From positions 19,183-83,182 of the forward strand of contig JBFXDX010000019.1 in the NCBI GenBank assembly GCA_050180705.1: DNA of 64,000 nucleotides, given 5' to 3'. Source of the DNA: SB25 sp050180705. Its GTDB lineage: Bacteria; Bacteroidota; Bacteroidia; Bacteroidales; Tenuifilaceae. A program made the translations under genes and the position numbers. Shown here one piece after another: positions 32,824-42,463 of the stretch. The notes below the pieces were generated by a model. The model was not told where the DNA came from. It did not search any database and saw only the letters and a program-made list of their open reading frames with translations. The first letter of the stretch is position 1; the number at the start of each line of letters is the position of its first letter.

Positions 32824-34326
32824 CTATTGAACAGCAGCAAGAGCATTTATTGATCCCCAGCCAAAATCTGAACTCTTATTTGGATAGAGCGATGCGGATT
32901 GTTTCATTCTTGTCAAAACTTGATCTCTTGTCCAAGTAGGATATTTTCCCCAAATCAAAGCAGCGATACCCGCAGTAGTTGATGTTGCCACAGACGAACC
33001 TCCCACGTAATTGCGGGTTTTTTCGTAAAAACCAAGGCAAACTGAACTTCTTCCCGAGTCGCTTTCGCGTTGCATAATCACCGTAAAATCAATTTTGCTT
33101 CCTTTATGGCAAACTGCACATTCTGTATATCCAGTTCCATCTGTAATTCCAGTTGCAGCAACAGTTTCAGCCATATTCGCTGGGAAAATAACACCAGCCC
33201 AATTTGTAAATGTAGTAGATGTCCCACCTGCTGCAATAATCATTTTACCTTTAGAGTATGCATATTTAACTGCATCACTTATACTTCCAATTGTATATAT
33301 GTGGCCAATAGACATGGATATAACTTTTACATCAGACATATTTGCTAGCTCAGTTAAAGCACGGCTAACACCGCGTTGTTCGTGATAGCCATCTAAAACA
33401 ACATCACCAGTTGCTCTGTAAGCAACTAAATTACAATTGTATGCCACGCCAACTGGATATCCTAAATTGTTACGTGGTGCAGCAATTGTTGAAGCCATAC
33501 GTGTCCCGTGTCCACATTTATCGGCAGATCCATCGGTTGTTGTTGCCCATGGCCATATTGAGTTCACATATACACCATACTTTTTAATTGTTCTACCAGT
33601 AGAATATCCCTGATTGAAGTTCGAGCCAAGAAGTGATTGCTCTGAAGATACTCCAGTGTCAATAAGTCCTACTGTTATACCGCTTCCGGTACTATATGCC
33701 CATGCACTTGGAATGTTATGTTTGTAGTATGTCCAAGAAACTTGACAGTTTGGTGTCATAGTTTTATAATCGTTCGAGTTAATGGTTTCAGGATCAGTAT
33801 CACAACCCGAATCGCTTTTTGTTTTTTGTTCATAATTAAAGTAACAGTATCCAGATGGCTCCATGTATCTAATCTTGGAATTGTTCTTTAGTTCTATCAA
33901 TGTATTTATTTCCGATACATAAACATCAATAAAGTTTAGTTCATTTCCTTCGTCAATAAGAATATTTTCTCCTTTTCGTGAGGTTTCTGTATTGTTTTTT
34001 TCAAGTTTCGATATCTGATCTAGAATTTCCTGTTTTGTTTTTTCAGAACCTTTTGAACTTAAGTTAGAGAAGGGGGCTGATTCATATCCAATTGTAAGTA
34101 TATTATTCCCAAGTTTGAGTGCACTCCATAGTACAAAAACGTCTCTTTTGTTCCAATTGAAATCGCCTTCATTATCCAATGTTTTTCGAATAATATTGTT
34201 GACTTCTATGCCTGTAAGGGGTTCTCTTTGGGTGTAATCTTCGGTTTTCTTTGAATTATCATTTTTAGTGCAGCCAAAGATGATAATAAAAATAAGGGTA
34301 ATCCCATAAATGTTAAGTCTTTTCAT
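32824..34326 (-). CDS. Subtilisin-family (S8) serine protease lipoprotein
   Basis: 500 aa. Lipoprotein signal (MKRLNIYGITLIFIIIFGC). A propeptide-like region (about 25-190) precedes the catalytic domain. Catalytic triad: Asp in GITVGLIDTGVSS, His in KCGHGTRMAS, Ser in GGSSVATSTTAGIAAL (the usual GTSMA has become GSSVA). The oxyanion Asn region reads MIIAAGGTSTTF, with no obvious Asn, which is unusual. It ends GWGSINALAAVQ, a normal subtilase end. No T9SS sorting domain. Cell-surface proteolysis is likely; substrate unknown. Confidence 0.92.
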   Translation of the reverse strand: MKRLNIYGITLIFIIIFGCTKNDNSKKTEDYTQREPLTGIEVNNIIRKTLDNEGDFNWNKRDVFVLWSALKLGNNILTIGYESAPFSNLSSKGSEKTKQEILDQISKLEKNNTETSRKGENILIDEGNELNFIDVYVSEINTLIELKNNSKIRYMEPSGYCYFNYEQKTKSDSGCDTDPETINSNDYKTMTPNCQVSWTYYKHNIPSAWAYSTGSGITVGLIDTGVSSEQSLLGSNFNQGYSTGRTIKKYGVYVNSIWPWATTTDGSADKCGHGTRMASTIAAPRNNLGYPVGVAYNCNLVAYRATGDVVLDGYHEQRGVSRALTELANMSDVKVISMSIGHIYTIGSISDAVKYAYSKGKMIIAAGGTSTTFTNWAGVIFPANMAETVAATGITDGTGYTECAVCHKGSKIDFTVIMQRESDSGRSSVCLGFYEKTRNYVGGSSVATSTTAGIAALIWGKYPTWTRDQVLTRMKQSASLYPNKSSDFGWGSINALAAVQ

Positions 34327-34878
34327 TTGTTTTGGTTTTAATGGTTTATAATGTAATGAACGTTAATATATTGCCAAATTATGTAAAATGTTGAATCGAT
34401 TCAAATTTAGACCGTTTTTATTTGTGTTTGTTTTTTCTTATTTGTGTGATAAAAAGTTTGTTTTTTAGAAAAAGTGTTTAATGTAAGTTGTTTTGCTGAA
34501 AATAAATATTTCGTTTGCCCTTGCAAATTTTATATAGTGCGGAGTTAAACTATCTTTTGTACTCTTTGTGATTTTGTCCCGCTTGTATGGTTTCGATTTT
34601 TAATGATGTTTTTTTATGAGTGGTTATTTTTTGTGTAATGATATTTTTAATTGAATAAATCACTATACATAAACTCTACATTTATATTATTTTTATTTTT
34701 TTAGTATTATAAAAACACTTCATTGAATATATTAAATTATTGATTAAAAATTTAATATATATTATATATAACTCTACAATATTAAATTTATTACAAATTA
34801 AATCCTTAACTATTAAATGGTACAACCGATATATTAATTCATACCTTTGTTAAGTTGCAACAATTAAATAAGTAGGTG
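34327..34878. other. AT-rich divergent intergenic region
   Basis: 552 bases without a gene between the protease and the phosphate operon. Extremely AT-rich, above all 34620-34810. A perfect TACCTTTG -7 box at 34842-34849 lies 30 bases before the DUF47 gene, but no TTTG -33 is in place, compatible with regulated expression. No hairpin or leader ORF recognised. Confidence 0.5.
34374..34405 (-). promoter_or_regulatory. Possible promoter of the S8 protease
   Basis: On the minus strand TTTG (34402-34405), 20-base spacer, TAATTTGG (34374-34381), one mismatch from TAnnTTTG. About 48 bases before the ATG. Confidence 0.4.
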
Positions 34879-35526
34879 ATGTTAAAGTTTAATGGATCGA
34901 AAAAAGTAATTGAACTATTAGATAATTTTTTTGATACAGTTGATCAAGGTGTTCTTGTTTTTAAGAATGGAGTCAATAATTATCTCTACGGAAATACAGA
35001 GAACTTCAACGATAATCTTAATAGTTTAATTAAGTTGGAATCGAGTGCTGATATATTAAGGAGAGAAGTGGAGAATTTACTTTATTCTCAGTCTTTAATG
35101 CCTCAATTTAGAGGAGATATCTTAAAACTGCTTGAGGATATGGATACTATAATCGATATTGTTAAGGAGAATTTAGCACAGTTCGATGTTGAGATCCCCA
35201 ATATCCCTACTGAATTAAATCAGGATTTTAGTAAACTAACCGAATTATCTATTTCAGCAGTTGAATCGTTAGTGCCTGCTGTTCGTGCTTTTTTCAGAAC
35301 TCCTGATACTGTTAAAGATCAGTTGCATAGGGTTTACTTTTATGAAAAGGAAACAGATAAAATGGCTACTGCTATAAAGCGTAAAGTTTTTCGCGATATG
35401 ACCAATCTTAAGTTAAGTGAGAAATTTCATTTAAGGTATTTTACCCTTCATATCGAGAATGTATCTGATGAAGCGGAGAAAGTTGCAGACTTGTTATCTA
35501 TTATGGCTATTAAGAGAACTATATAA
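34879..35526 (+). CDS. DUF47 / PhoU-like Pit accessory protein
   Basis: 215 aa from the ATG at 34879 (a GTG directly before it is also in frame). All-helical PhoU-like protein (start FNGSKKVIELLDNFFDTVDQG; end VSDEAEKVADLLSIMAIKRTI). DUF47 proteins are paired with PiT phosphate permeases and are believed to modulate them. Ten bases before the permease gene. Cytoplasmic. Confidence 0.9.
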   Translation: MLKFNGSKKVIELLDNFFDTVDQGVLVFKNGVNNYLYGNTENFNDNLNSLIKLESSADILRREVENLLYSQSLMPQFRGDILKLLEDMDTIIDIVKENLAQFDVEIPNIPTELNQDFSKLTELSISAVESLVPAVRAFFRTPDTVKDQLHRVYFYEKETDKMATAIKRKVFRDMTNLKLSEKFHLRYFTLHIENVSDEAEKVADLLSIMAIKRTI

Positions 35527-35536
35527 ATAAAAGGTA

Positions 35537-37282
35537 GTGTTTCTATTCTTTATATCGAGTGGTTTATTTTTAGGATGGTCGTTGGGAGCCAATGATGCTG
35601 CTAATGTTTTTGGAACTGCAGTTGGGTCTAAGATGCTCAGTTTTAAAAAAGCGGCGATTATAGCAAGTGTATTTATAACTCTAGGTGCTGTAATACAAGG
35701 GGGAGGAACCACTGAAACTCTTAGTAAACTTGGTGCTGTTGATGCAATAGGTGGAGCGTTTACCGTTGCCCTTTGTGCGGCATTCACCGTTTTTGTGATG
35801 ACAAGGAACAAGTTGCCTGTTTCTACCACTCAGGCAATTGTAGGAGCAATTATAGGGTGGAATCTTTTTACCAATAATAAGACAGATTATTCAATTCTTA
35901 CTACAATTCTTTCATCGTGGGTGATTGGACCAATAATTGGGATTGTTTTTGCGGCTCTTCTTTTCATTTTTGTTAGATGGTTATTGCATCGACTAAAGAT
36001 TCACTTGATTAAGCTTGATGGTTATATTCGCTGGGGACTAATTATTGTTGGTGCATTTGGTGCGTTTAGTTTGGGCGCAAACAATATTGCCAATGTTGTG
36101 GGTGTGTTTATTGGGTCTGCTCCAAATTTAATAATCGATCTTGGTATTTTCCATCTGAATGGTGTTCAACTAATCTTTTTGCTTGGTGGCTTATCTATTG
36201 CACTTGGCGTTTTTACATATGGTTCCAAGGTTATGGAAACGGTTGGTGAGGGAATTATGAATCTTTCGTCGGAGGCCGCAATTGTTGTTGTTTTAGCTCA
36301 AGCATTGGTATTATTCATTTTTTCATCTACTGGGTTGTCTAATCTTTTGGCATCAATTGGATTACCCCGGATTCCTCTTGTTCCAGTTTCGAGTTCTCAA
36401 CTTGTTGTTGGGGCGGTTATTGGAATAGGTTTGGTAAAAGGAGTTCAAGAAATTAGAATGAAAATATTAGGAGGTATTCTTTTAGGATGGATTATAACTC
36501 CTATTGCAGCTTGTATTCTTTCGTTTTTCGCTTTGTTTTTTATTCAGAATGTTTTTAATCTTTCAGTAACAAATAGTTCTGCGAGTGCAGCGATAGAGCA
36601 TGTTGAGTCAGCCGTTAGTTCTAATGTCGATGTCGCCAAACAAATAAATATGGTATGGCCGTTTGCATTGATTGTAGTTGCGGTTATTGTTACTCTTGTG
36701 GTTTACTATATTATTATTCAGCAGAGACTAAGGGTTAAGGCTCAAAACGAACTTTATAAGAAGCAGAACGATTACTTTACTGCTCAGAAAGCATTGACAG
36801 AGTTGGAACTAAAAACAATTCGGTTAGAGAATTCATCACTTTCCAATAAATTAGAGTTTAAGCGGAAGGAACTTATAAATTATGCATTGAGCATAATTGA
36901 GCAGCAAAATTTTATGTCTTCAATACTTGAAAGTCTTGAAGAACTAAAGAGTTTAAGTGATTCTGAAAAGTCCGAAAAATTAGACAGTTTAATCATGCTG
37001 ATTAAGCAGAAGATGAATAATTCGGATAAGGTGAAAGACTTTGCTGTTGAGGCCGAAAAAATGCATAAGGACTTCTACCATCGTCTTTCCGATCAATTCC
37101 CCGATTTAACCGAAAATGATAAGCGTCTTGCAACTTTGCTACGCTTGGGTTTTTCGTCTAAAGAAATTGCCCCATTGCTAAATATATCACCTAAAAGCGT
37201 TGAGATAGTACGCTACAGACTTCGAAAAAAAATCAACCTAAAACAGGGTGACAACTTAATACAATTCATTAACAACCTATAA
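35537..37282 (+). CDS. PiT phosphate permease fused to a LuxR-type HTH domain
   Basis: 581 aa; GTG start. Both PiT signatures are present: GANDAANVFGTAVGSKML (about 17-34) and the second-half repeat GANNIANVVGVFIGS. Multiple TM helices up to about residue 395 (last: MVWPFALIVVAVIVTLVVYY). Then a charged coiled coil (about 396-515) and a helix-turn-helix (about 527-575: NDKRLATLLRLGFSSKEIAP then LLNISPKSVEIVRYRLRKKI). The last part is the Bacteroidota GerE/LuxR module otherwise found at the ends of TPR and Y_Y_Y regulators. It suggests a phosphate permease that also binds DNA or senses phosphate flux. The PiT part is certain. Confidence 0.92.
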   Translation: MFLFFISSGLFLGWSLGANDAANVFGTAVGSKMLSFKKAAIIASVFITLGAVIQGGGTTETLSKLGAVDAIGGAFTVALCAAFTVFVMTRNKLPVSTTQAIVGAIIGWNLFTNNKTDYSILTTILSSWVIGPIIGIVFAALLFIFVRWLLHRLKIHLIKLDGYIRWGLIIVGAFGAFSLGANNIANVVGVFIGSAPNLIIDLGIFHLNGVQLIFLLGGLSIALGVFTYGSKVMETVGEGIMNLSSEAAIVVVLAQALVLFIFSSTGLSNLLASIGLPRIPLVPVSSSQLVVGAVIGIGLVKGVQEIRMKILGGILLGWIITPIAACILSFFALFFIQNVFNLSVTNSSASAAIEHVESAVSSNVDVAKQINMVWPFALIVVAVIVTLVVYYIIIQQRLRVKAQNELYKKQNDYFTAQKALTELELKTIRLENSSLSNKLEFKRKELINYALSIIEQQNFMSSILESLEELKSLSDSEKSEKLDSLIMLIKQKMNNSDKVKDFAVEAEKMHKDFYHRLSDQFPDLTENDKRLATLLRLGFSSKEIAPLLNISPKSVEIVRYRLRKKINLKQGDNLIQFINNL

Positions 37283-37292
37283 ACTGAGAGGT

Positions 37293-38891
37293 ATGAAAAA
37301 ATCTAAACAAATTATTCTTGTTCTGCTTTTAGCGGTTGTTTGGTCTATGAATGGCCAACTTCTGGCACAGGAGCAAAACATTACTGGAACTATTACTTCC
37401 AGCGTCGATGGGAAACCTGTAAGTGACGTTAAGATTCGCGTTAAAGGCGAAAAGGAAATTGCTGGTGTAACCGACGCTAGTGGATATTACTCTGTGAAAG
37501 TGGGCTCTAACACCTCGGGCGAACTGGTGTTTGTTCATCCCGATTTCGATGAGATGGAGCTGTACGTTAATGGCCGATCAACGGTTAATGTGGTGTTGGA
37601 GTCGAATGTGAGATATAATGCCTATGGACAAAAGGTAAGCCGAGTAAATTTAATTGCCGAGAATAGGAATGGAATCTTAACGTTCGAATCGCCCGATCAA
37701 AACTATAAAACATGGTTCGACCTACGCGTTAATTTCGATGGTGCACACTATTTCGATAAGGATGCGATGAATGAAATTGGCGATGGTGTTAAGATTCGCC
37801 GTTTGCGTTTTGCCATGAAAACCCTTCTTTATAAGCATTGGACAGGTGAGGTTGATTTGAACTTTGCTGGTGGTCAGCTCGATGTTAAGGATGCTTTTTT
37901 GGGTTACAAGTCCGATCCTTATAAGTTTTACTTTAAGGCTGGATACTTTAAAGAGCCAATATCAATGGAAACTACAACAACATCAAGGTATCAAACTTTC
38001 ATTGAGGAGCCTTACATGACAACATTTGCGCCAGCTCGTCAAATGGGATTCAACGTATCAAAGTGGGATACTCGTTATTTGGCTATTGTTGGTGTTCATT
38101 TTAATGATGTGGAAAATTCTGAGGTTACAACCTATTCCGAGGATGCAAATAAGGATTATGGTACCGATGAGGGCTATTCTGTCACAGCAAAAGGAGTTTT
38201 TCGTCCTATCTTTAAGGATAATAAGTTAATTCACTTGGGTGTTTCAGGATCGTATCGTACACCCAAAACTAGCTGGGAATATGCCGAAACATATAGAATT
38301 TCGACAAGAGATATGACCAGTATCAATAGAAAGAAATATTTGGATACCGATGATATTCCCAACGTGAAATCGCATGTGATACTTGGTGGTGAGTTGGCTG
38401 CTAGTTACAAGAATATAAAATTTGCCAGCGAATACATTTACACTAAAATCAATAGAAAAACTGGATTCGAAACCTATGAGGCTAGTGGATTGTTTGCCTC
38501 TGTGTCTTATCTTGTTTTTGGTGGACACTATAATTACAATGAGGAGGAAGGCGAATTTACCCAGGTAACTCGCGGTAAGGATTGGGGAGATATTGAACTT
38601 GCATTCCGTTACGATTTTATTGATTTAAATGATAAGTCAGCAGATATAATGGGCGGTAGTGCTAATGCTTACACCGCAGGCGTTACTTACCATGCTAATC
38701 CTAATGTTAAGTTCATGCTTAATTATTCTTACATCAATCACGACCGATATGCTAATGGTAAAGGAAAACTTTATGTAGGTACCGATGCCAATGGCAATTT
38801 AACCAAAGATTATACAAAGGTTACCGAAAGTGCTGGCAATGCAGGCGACGATTATGGTTTTGTCCAATTTAGAGCCGAAATTGATTTCTAG
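37293..38891 (+). CDS. OprP/OprO-like outer-membrane porin with CarboxypepD_reg-like domain
   Basis: 532 aa. Signal peptide (ending LLAQ); a carboxypeptidase-regulatory-like beta domain (about 27-105, ITGTITSSVDGKPVSDVKIRVKG) and a beta-barrel region (about 115-532) whose start (YKTWFDLRVNFDGAHYFD, IRRLRFAMKTLLYKHWTGEV) and end (FVQFRAEIDF) match phosphate-selective porins. It would carry phosphate or oligophosphate across the outer membrane to the PiT permease encoded just before it. Confidence 0.87.
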   Translation: MKKSKQIILVLLLAVVWSMNGQLLAQEQNITGTITSSVDGKPVSDVKIRVKGEKEIAGVTDASGYYSVKVGSNTSGELVFVHPDFDEMELYVNGRSTVNVVLESNVRYNAYGQKVSRVNLIAENRNGILTFESPDQNYKTWFDLRVNFDGAHYFDKDAMNEIGDGVKIRRLRFAMKTLLYKHWTGEVDLNFAGGQLDVKDAFLGYKSDPYKFYFKAGYFKEPISMETTTTSRYQTFIEEPYMTTFAPARQMGFNVSKWDTRYLAIVGVHFNDVENSEVTTYSEDANKDYGTDEGYSVTAKGVFRPIFKDNKLIHLGVSGSYRTPKTSWEYAETYRISTRDMTSINRKKYLDTDDIPNVKSHVILGGELAASYKNIKFASEYIYTKINRKTGFETYEASGLFASVSYLVFGGHYNYNEEEGEFTQVTRGKDWGDIELAFRYDFIDLNDKSADIMGGSANAYTAGVTYHANPNVKFMLNYSYINHDRYANGKGKLYVGTDANGNLTKDYTKVTESAGNAGDDYGFVQFRAEIDF

Positions 38892-38917
38892 AATAATTAA
38901 TTAAAATGTATAAGTCC

Positions 38918-40501
38918 ATGAAAACAAAATTAATCATAGCAACTCTTTCAATCGTAGGTCTAGTTTTTACTGGATGCGTGAAAGACGATATTTTCGAAGA
39001 TAAGTCGGGTCCCAGTTCTGATGTTACATTGGTAATTAATGAGGTTGCCTCTAATTTGGGTGATACAGATCCCGATTGGATTGAGATTTACAATCCTTCA
39101 GATGCCGAGATCGATATGAGTGGATTCGGTGTTTACGATAAGCCCGATGCTATTTACAAATTTGCAACAGGTACTAAGATTGCTTCAAAAGGATATTTGG
39201 TAATTGTTTGTGACAAAGACTTGGCTACTGCCGATCCCGCTACCTATGCCAATTTTGGTATTTCATCGGGTGGCGAAACTGTTTATTTGGTTGATGCTAC
39301 TGAGGCTGTTATCGATCAGGTTGATGTGCCAGCCATGGATTTAGGTATATCGTATGCACGAATTCCCGATGGTGGCGATGTTTTCGAAAACGCAAATCCA
39401 ACTAAAGGCACCGCAAATAGTAACACAAACGAGGCTCCTGTTATTGAGGCCGATACCTTAGTAACTGGTATGGTTAACGATAATGTTCGTTATCAGTACG
39501 ATGTTGTGGTTAAAGATGCTTCGGGTGTTGCCGATGTAAAACTATGGATGCAGACTTCCTCCGAAACATACTACACCACAATGGCTCCACTTGGTGATGG
39601 TACATATAGGGTTCTGCTTCCAGCCTTAACTAAAGGCGATGTTGTTTCCTATTACATTGAGGCTGCCGACGAGACTGGCCTTAAAACTAAATTTAAGCCT
39701 GAGGATGACGATGCCTTTACATTCACGGTTGTTGATGGTTTGGCAATATTTAACAGCGTTACTTTATCGAATAGCAATCCATCTTCGCTAGAGGATATCA
39801 CAGTGACTGTTGATGCTTACGATAAGAGTGGTATTAGTGGTGTTCGCCTTTATTATTTGGTAAACGATGAGAATGCCGATAACAAGATCAATGTAGATTT
39901 AACTTTCGATGGAACTGTTTGGACTGGAACAATTCCAGGACAGGACTATGGTGCAGTAATTCGTTACTATATCAGGGCTACCGATAATTCTTCTGTAAAA
40001 TCATACTATCCAGTTGAGGAACTAGATGCCGATGGTAATATTATTGGCGATTTCGATCACGATGATGCAACTACTTGGCCAAGTGTTACCGTAACACCAT
40101 TAACTATACTCGATCAATTAGTTATTAACGAGATTCAAGCTTCAGGAACACCTTACGACTATATTGAATTGTACAATGGAACAAGTGCAGCTATCGATAT
40201 TAGCGGTTATAAGGTTTACGATTCGGGAGGTGTTTCTGTTGCTTACGTTATTCCAAGTTCAACAACTATTGCTGCTGGAGGATTCTATGTAATCGAAACA
40301 GGTTCTGGTTCTTCTCAGGGACAGTTTGGAATATCCTCATCGGGCGAAGATATCACTCTTGCAAATGCTTCCGATGTTGTAGTAGATCAACTTTTGAAGG
40401 TAGATTGGCCAGGAACTCCACTTGTTGCTCGTAAAAAGGATGCAGCTCAACTTTGGGTGGTTCCATCTGCTGAAACTAAGGGTACGACAAATAATATCTA
40501 A
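38918..40501 (+). CDS. Lipoprotein with two lamin-tail (LTD) domains
   Basis: 527 aa from MKTKLIIATLSIVG with lipobox VFTGC; an upstream ATG would add four residues. LTD-like domains at about 30-170 (LVINEVASNLGDTDPDWIEIYNPSDAEIDMSGFGVYD) and at the C-terminus, about 405-525 (LVINEIQASGTPYDYIELYNG). Between them two Ig/FN3-like beta domains (DNVRYQYDVVVKDASG...; LEDITVTVDAYDKSG). LTD domains are adhesive or nuclease-associated modules in bacteria. Surface lipoprotein of the phosphate operon; role unknown. Confidence 0.85.
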   Translation: MKTKLIIATLSIVGLVFTGCVKDDIFEDKSGPSSDVTLVINEVASNLGDTDPDWIEIYNPSDAEIDMSGFGVYDKPDAIYKFATGTKIASKGYLVIVCDKDLATADPATYANFGISSGGETVYLVDATEAVIDQVDVPAMDLGISYARIPDGGDVFENANPTKGTANSNTNEAPVIEADTLVTGMVNDNVRYQYDVVVKDASGVADVKLWMQTSSETYYTTMAPLGDGTYRVLLPALTKGDVVSYYIEAADETGLKTKFKPEDDDAFTFTVVDGLAIFNSVTLSNSNPSSLEDITVTVDAYDKSGISGVRLYYLVNDENADNKINVDLTFDGTVWTGTIPGQDYGAVIRYYIRATDNSSVKSYYPVEELDADGNIIGDFDHDDATTWPSVTVTPLTILDQLVINEIQASGTPYDYIELYNGTSAAIDISGYKVYDSGGVSVAYVIPSSTTIAAGGFYVIETGSGSSQGQFGISSSGEDITLANASDVVVDQLLKVDWPGTPLVARKKDAAQLWVVPSAETKGTTNNI

Positions 40502-40521
40502 CGTTCGTTTACTGATCATAA

Positions 40522-41313
40522 ATGAGTCGTTATTCTAGGAAATCGCAATTATCCGTAACTAATTGCGGTTTCCTTCTCAAATTCATAGTTCTGCAAATTC
40601 TTTTGGGCTTGTTTATTTGCTCCTGTGGTGAGCAATCGGATGATAATATTCCTCTGCTAAGCCCAACTGAATATTACGATCTTGGAATACCCGAGACATC
40701 TGATCTTTGTTTTGGATCGTCTACAGATATTCTATATACGGTGAGCGATAATACCACCAAGGTATATAAGATCACCACAAAAGGAAGGAAACTATCGGAA
40801 CTTGCATATACTGGCAACGATTTGGAGGGCGTATGCTATGTGGATGGTCAGTATATTTATGTTGCAGAAGAGCGTTTGCGTAAGATTGTTAAACTCGATT
40901 TACAGGGCAATGTATTGGATCAGAAAACTATTCCGGTTGAGGTGAATTCAGAAAATGAAGGACTCGAGGGTATTTCGTACGCAACATTTTGCTCTCGTTT
41001 CTACATTATCAACGAGATGAACCCGGAATTGCTTATCGAAACTGATAAAAATTTGAATGTGCTTAATGAGTATCCACTTACGTTTGCAAACGATTATTCT
41101 GGTATTTGTGTCGATAATATCAACCAAAATCTATGGATCTTAAGCGATATGTCGGCAACTGTGAATAAATGCACTATGCAGGGCGAACTTATAGAGAGTT
41201 ATCGCATTCCGGTTAGTAATCCCGAAGGAATTGCTTACGATCCTTCCAGTAAGATACTTTATGTAGTTAGCGATTCCGAGGCACGACTTTACGTTTTTAA
41301 TTTAAATACATAA
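40522..41313 (+). CDS. SdiA-regulated-type beta-propeller lipoprotein
   Basis: 263 aa. Lipobox-like LFICSCG. Residues about 50-262 look like a propeller of the SdiA-regulated/YjiK family (SDLCFGSSTDILYTVSDNTTKVYKI, LEGVCYVDGQYIYVAEERLRKIVKLDLQG, EGLEGISY, NPEGIAYDPSSKILYVVSDSEARLYVF). Some such propellers are calcium-binding and related to phytase/esterase-like folds. In this phosphate operon a phosphate-ester-binding role is conceivable but not shown. Confidence 0.78.
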   Translation: MSRYSRKSQLSVTNCGFLLKFIVLQILLGLFICSCGEQSDDNIPLLSPTEYYDLGIPETSDLCFGSSTDILYTVSDNTTKVYKITTKGRKLSELAYTGNDLEGVCYVDGQYIYVAEERLRKIVKLDLQGNVLDQKTIPVEVNSENEGLEGISYATFCSRFYIINEMNPELLIETDKNLNVLNEYPLTFANDYSGICVDNINQNLWILSDMSATVNKCTMQGELIESYRIPVSNPEGIAYDPSSKILYVVSDSEARLYVFNLNT

Positions 41314-41325
41314 ATCATCAAAATT

Positions 41326-41970
41326 ATGGCAAAAGAAGAAATGAAAATTGGAGAGATTTCCAAACCTAGGTTCGAATTCCGATCATTTGGACAATGTTTC
41401 GACAATGCTGCAAAGCGTATGGCTCGTTTGTCGGTTCCTGTTCCTGAGAAAGTTTGGGAGCGCCATTCCGATGAGATTTACATTGTTTCGAACACTAACG
41501 ACATCAACAATACGAAAATTCGCGATGGCAAGATGGATATCAAAACCTATGTTCAAACCGTTGATGGCCTTGAACAATGGAATCCATTGATGAAAGCCGA
41601 ATTTCCCATCTCTAAGAAAGTGCTACTCGATGAGGTTTTTCCTGCTTTTCAGGTAGATGCTCCTGTTCTTTCTAAGGATGAGTATACTTTCGATGAGTTT
41701 ATGGCCATTGTTAAGCATCATTCCAGCTTGGCTGCTGTTCGTGTACACAAGCAAAGGCTAGGTTACATGGTGAACGATACCATTTGTGAGTATGGTTTTG
41801 TTCTTATCAATGGTGCTAGGGTTATGACTATCAACTCTGAATCGACAGAGATTGAGGATATCAAAAAAACCATGAAGGATGTTGGTCTTGAGGGTGTTGA
41901 AAATATTAACTACCTGCAAGCAATTAAGCGTGTAATTGGAATGACTGATAAACCATTGGCAAACGAATAA
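41326..41970 (+). CDS. Unknown 214-aa protein, possibly a divergent CYTH-fold protein
   Basis: No clear family. The layout recalls the CYTH/triphosphate-tunnel fold: RFEFRSFGQCF, SDEIYIVS, TKIRDGKMDIKTYV, LEQWNPLMKAEFP, VRVHKQRLGYMVND, ICEYGFVLINGARVMTINSE and NINYLQAIKRVIG are alternating charged strands like those of CYTH enzymes. The next gene, 11 bases on, is a certain CYTH protein. No signal peptide or TM segment, so cytoplasmic. Confidence 0.7.
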   Translation: MAKEEMKIGEISKPRFEFRSFGQCFDNAAKRMARLSVPVPEKVWERHSDEIYIVSNTNDINNTKIRDGKMDIKTYVQTVDGLEQWNPLMKAEFPISKKVLLDEVFPAFQVDAPVLSKDEYTFDEFMAIVKHHSSLAAVRVHKQRLGYMVNDTICEYGFVLINGARVMTINSESTEIEDIKKTMKDVGLEGVENINYLQAIKRVIGMTDKPLANE

Positions 41971-41981
41971 CACTTTAGAAT

Positions 41982-42449
41982 ATGGCACAGGAAATAGAAC
42001 GTAAATTTCTGGTTAAAGGTGATTTTAAATCACTGGCAACAAAGTCAACTAGAATAACTCAAGGGTATTTATCCTCGGTTCCAGAGAGAACCGTTCGAGT
42101 TCGAGTTAAAGGAGATAAAGGGTTTATTACCATCAAAGGTATTGGAAGCCAGTCGGGAGCCAGTCGTTTCGAGTGGGAGAAGGAGATTCCTGTTGATGAG
42201 GTTAATGAACTACTTAAAATTTGTGAGCCTGGCGTAATCGACAAAACCCGTTTTTTAGTCCCTGTTGGAAAGCATACCTTCGAGGTTGATGAGTTTTATG
42301 GCGAGAACGAAGGACTTACTCTTGCCGAAGTTGAACTGGGTTCAGAGGACGAGGCCTTCGAAATGCCTGCTTGGGTTGGTCAGGAGGTAACAGGCGATGC
42401 TCGTTACTATAATTCAATGCTGATGAAGAATCCGTATAAAGGTTGGTAA
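41982..42449 (+). CDS. CYTH-domain triphosphatase (TTM superfamily)
   Basis: 155 aa. Starts with the signature EIERKFLV (ExExK, Glu4, Glu6, Lys8) and continues with the paired Arg/Lys and Glu strands TVRVRVKGDKGFITIKG, RFEWEKEIPVDEV, DKTRFLV and FEVDEFYG...LAEVELGSE. Bacterial small CYTH proteins of this kind hydrolyse inorganic triphosphate; adenylate-cyclase annotation is often wrong for them. Last gene of the phosphate island, closed by a very strong terminator. Confidence 0.9.
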   Translation: MAQEIERKFLVKGDFKSLATKSTRITQGYLSSVPERTVRVRVKGDKGFITIKGIGSQSGASRFEWEKEIPVDEVNELLKICEPGVIDKTRFLVPVGKHTFEVDEFYGENEGLTLAEVELGSEDEAFEMPAWVGQEVTGDARYYNSMLMKNPYKGW

Positions 42450-42463
42450 ATAGAATGAGAGAG

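Noticed and set aside
34620..34810. Replication origin in the extremely AT-rich stretch
   Set aside because: No DnaA-box cluster (TTATNCACA) and no dnaA/dnaN genes; low GC alone is not enough.
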